Of a stretch of DNA of 6,418 nt, positions 5,407-6,418 are shown piece by piece. A program made the position numbers and the translations under genes. Under the pieces are notes generated by a model that saw only the letters and a list, made by a program, of their open reading frames with translations, made no database searches and was not told the origin of the DNA. The stretch is taken from contig JANWJI010000018.1 of assembly GCA_025449515.1 (NCBI GenBank), positions 1 to 6,418 on the forward strand, written 5' to 3'. The DNA is from Nitrososphaeraceae archaeon (GTDB taxonomy: Archaea; Thermoproteota; Nitrososphaeria; Nitrososphaerales; Nitrososphaeraceae). The number at the start of each line of letters is the position of its first letter. Position 1 is the stretch's first letter.

Positions 5407-6009
5407 ATGTCAACAAAAAGAGAATCAGATAAGGCTACGGCAACACCTTCTGAATATGATACTACAGGTGTAGAAACGACTACAACAACTGCATCATCAT
5501 TATCCGAGCAACGCCACTCAATTGATAGGGCAATAGATGAAACTAAAGATAATCTTAAAAAAACAATCGATGAAGCAAGAAGAGAGATTCCACGAAATAC
5601 AGAAGCAATTAATGATTATCAAGAACATACTCTACAAACAAGTAAAGAGATTACAGATAGTTACCTAGACTCCCAAAAGGAGATAATAAAGTCATTTCAG
5701 TCAGTATGGGTTCCTTATGTAGAAAATATACATTCGATTTTTTGGGATAATTGGGCTTCTCCGCAAAGGATATCTGAAATTTACGCTAGAACAGTGAATA
5801 ATTGTGCAGATAACGTAATAGCTACAACCAGAATAGCAAACAATGCAATCTTTGCAAATATGGGGGCATTCAGAACATTTATGGACCGTGAGAAAAATGA
5901 TGCAAAAGAGTTCTCCAGAATTGCAGTTAATACTGCTAAAACATTTGAACAAACAACAAAAGACACTGCCCATGTTTCAACACCAAAATATGGTAGTAAT
6001 CTCAGATAG
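5407..6009 (+). CDS. Helical phasin-like protein of unknown function
   Basis: A 200-residue protein from ATG 5407; a TTG six bases upstream is in frame but less likely, given the TATA box position. Residues 1-35 are a Ser/Thr-rich disordered head with a run of threonines. Residues 36-95 are long polar helices (IDRAIDETKDNLKKTIDEAR) suited to coiled coils. Residues 92-118 hold a conserved-looking aromatic patch (IIKSFQSVWVPYVENI, FWDNW). Residues 120-185 are another amphipathic helix rich in Ala and Asn, with ANMGAFRTFMDREKNDAKEF. There is no signal peptide or membrane segment. The layout resembles phasins, which coat polyhydroxyalkanoate granules, and some Nitrososphaerales carry PHA synthase genes. 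However, no PHA gene is in this window and I see no strict phasin signature, so the function is inference. The gene stands alone and ends in TAG. Confidence 0.78.
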   Translation: MSTKRESDKATATPSEYDTTGVETTTTTASSLSEQRHSIDRAIDETKDNLKKTIDEARREIPRNTEAINDYQEHTLQTSKEITDSYLDSQKEIIKSFQSVWVPYVENIHSIFWDNWASPQRISEIYARTVNNCADNVIATTRIANNAIFANMGAFRTFMDREKNDAKEFSRIAVNTAKTFEQTTKDTAHVSTPKYGSNLR

Positions 6010-6274
6010 GCACTAGAATACCTTCAATCGAAATCATTAGAAAAATAGATTCATGAAACGAAATATTCTTGTTTCTAAACCCATATCTTTTGTCAAATTA
6101 GATTAAATAATTTAAAGGTTTTCTAAGAAGATATAGTAAGATTCCTTATAAATATTAGATATATATGTAGAAATGTTTCGTTCTTTTTCTTTATCAAAAT
6201 GAAGATTTTCGCCTACGAACATGCGAGGAATATTTTTGTAACAGTAGATAAAATGAAATAAATCAAGTCGTATA
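6010..6274. other. Intergenic region between convergent genes
   Basis: This holds the 3' sides of the phasin-like gene and of the gene coming from the right. A T-rich tract at about 6176-6194 may end plus-strand transcription. No gene or RNA is recognised. Confidence 0.35.
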
Positions 6275-6290
6275 TTAAAAGAAAAAATAA
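6275..6290 (-). terminator. Poly-T terminator of the Lrp/AsnC-type gene
   Basis: On the minus strand the stop codon at 6292-6294 is followed directly by TTATTTTTTCTTTTAA, a typical archaeal T-rich terminator. This supports the gene call to its right. Confidence 0.55.
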
Positions 6291-6291
6291 C

Positions 6292-6418
6292 TCAAAGACG
6301 ATCAATAACATAGCTCGGTATGGATCTTTTCTTGCCTACAACATGGACAATCTCGCTCCATATCGTATCTCTTACTCCTTCCATAGCCTTTACGTCCTCA
6401 AGCACGTCTAAAAGTTCC
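6292..6418 (-). CDS. Lrp/AsnC-type regulator, C-terminal fragment (cut by right window edge)
   Basis: The minus strand is open from the right edge to TGA at 6292-6294, giving 41 residues: ELLDVLEDVKAMEGVRDTIW, then SEIVHVVGKKRSIPSYVIDRL. A helix ending in a small-x-EGV turn, followed by a beta strand and a Pro-containing tail, is the end of the ligand-binding (RAM) domain of Lrp/AsnC regulators, which bind amino acids or related effectors and control transcription as oligomers. The DNA-binding part is outside the window. The T-rich terminator just after the stop fits a real gene end. The fragment is short, so another ferredoxin-like ACT-type domain is possible. Confidence 0.55.
   Translation of the reverse strand, partial: ELLDVLEDVKAMEGVRDTIWSEIVHVVGKKRSIPSYVIDRL

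Noticed and set aside
5701..5973. Two minus-strand open frames (5701-5973 and 5781-5966), Cys- or Ala/Val-rich
   Set aside because: Both are antisense to the helical phasin-like gene, which has the better promoter and composition.
1..6418. CRISPR array, transposase, tRNA or rRNA
   Set aside because: No regularly spaced repeats, transposase motifs, terminal inverted repeats or tRNA-like sequence were seen on either strand.

Overview
The window looks like chromosomal DNA of an ammonia-oxidising archaeon of the Nitrososphaeria (Thaumarchaeota), most likely Nitrososphaerales and close to Candidatus Nitrosocosmicus. The reasons are the AT-rich composition, long non-coding gaps, TATA-like boxes close to start codons with little sign of Shine-Dalgarno sites, Asn/Thr-rich secreted proteins, and small lineage-style proteins beside a manganese catalase. 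The taxonomic call is from memory of protein style, not from a search.

Layout. 1-495 (+): the C-terminal 164 codons of a manganese catalase, cut by the left edge. 572-1451 (+): a winged-helix regulator-like gene whose DNA-binding domain is split by a +1 frameshift at about 716-719, beside a perfect 18-bp palindrome; the intact part is 765-1451. 1975-2247 (-): a small charged protein with a duplicated 14-residue unit. 2844-3317 (-): a protein with an RIHHG...DDYADR core and disordered ends. 3565-3828 (+): a probable relic gene full of stops, preceded by a tandem repeat. 4033-4500 (-): one secreted, N-glycosylation-sequon-rich protein gene, split in frame by a single TAA at 4288-4290. 4716-5104 (+): a probable relic of a second exported protein gene. 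5407-6009 (+): a helical, phasin-like protein behind a good TATA box. 6292-6418 (-): the C-terminus of a probable Lrp/AsnC regulator, running off the right edge.

The genes do not form an operon; strands alternate and gaps are large. The intact genes point loosely to stress handling (catalase, hydrophilic repeat protein, possible granule-associated protein) and regulation. The most striking property is decay: two genes are each broken by one lesion, and two more survive only as stop-riddled traces. I see no mobile element, CRISPR array, tRNA or rRNA, and no clear new multi-gene system.
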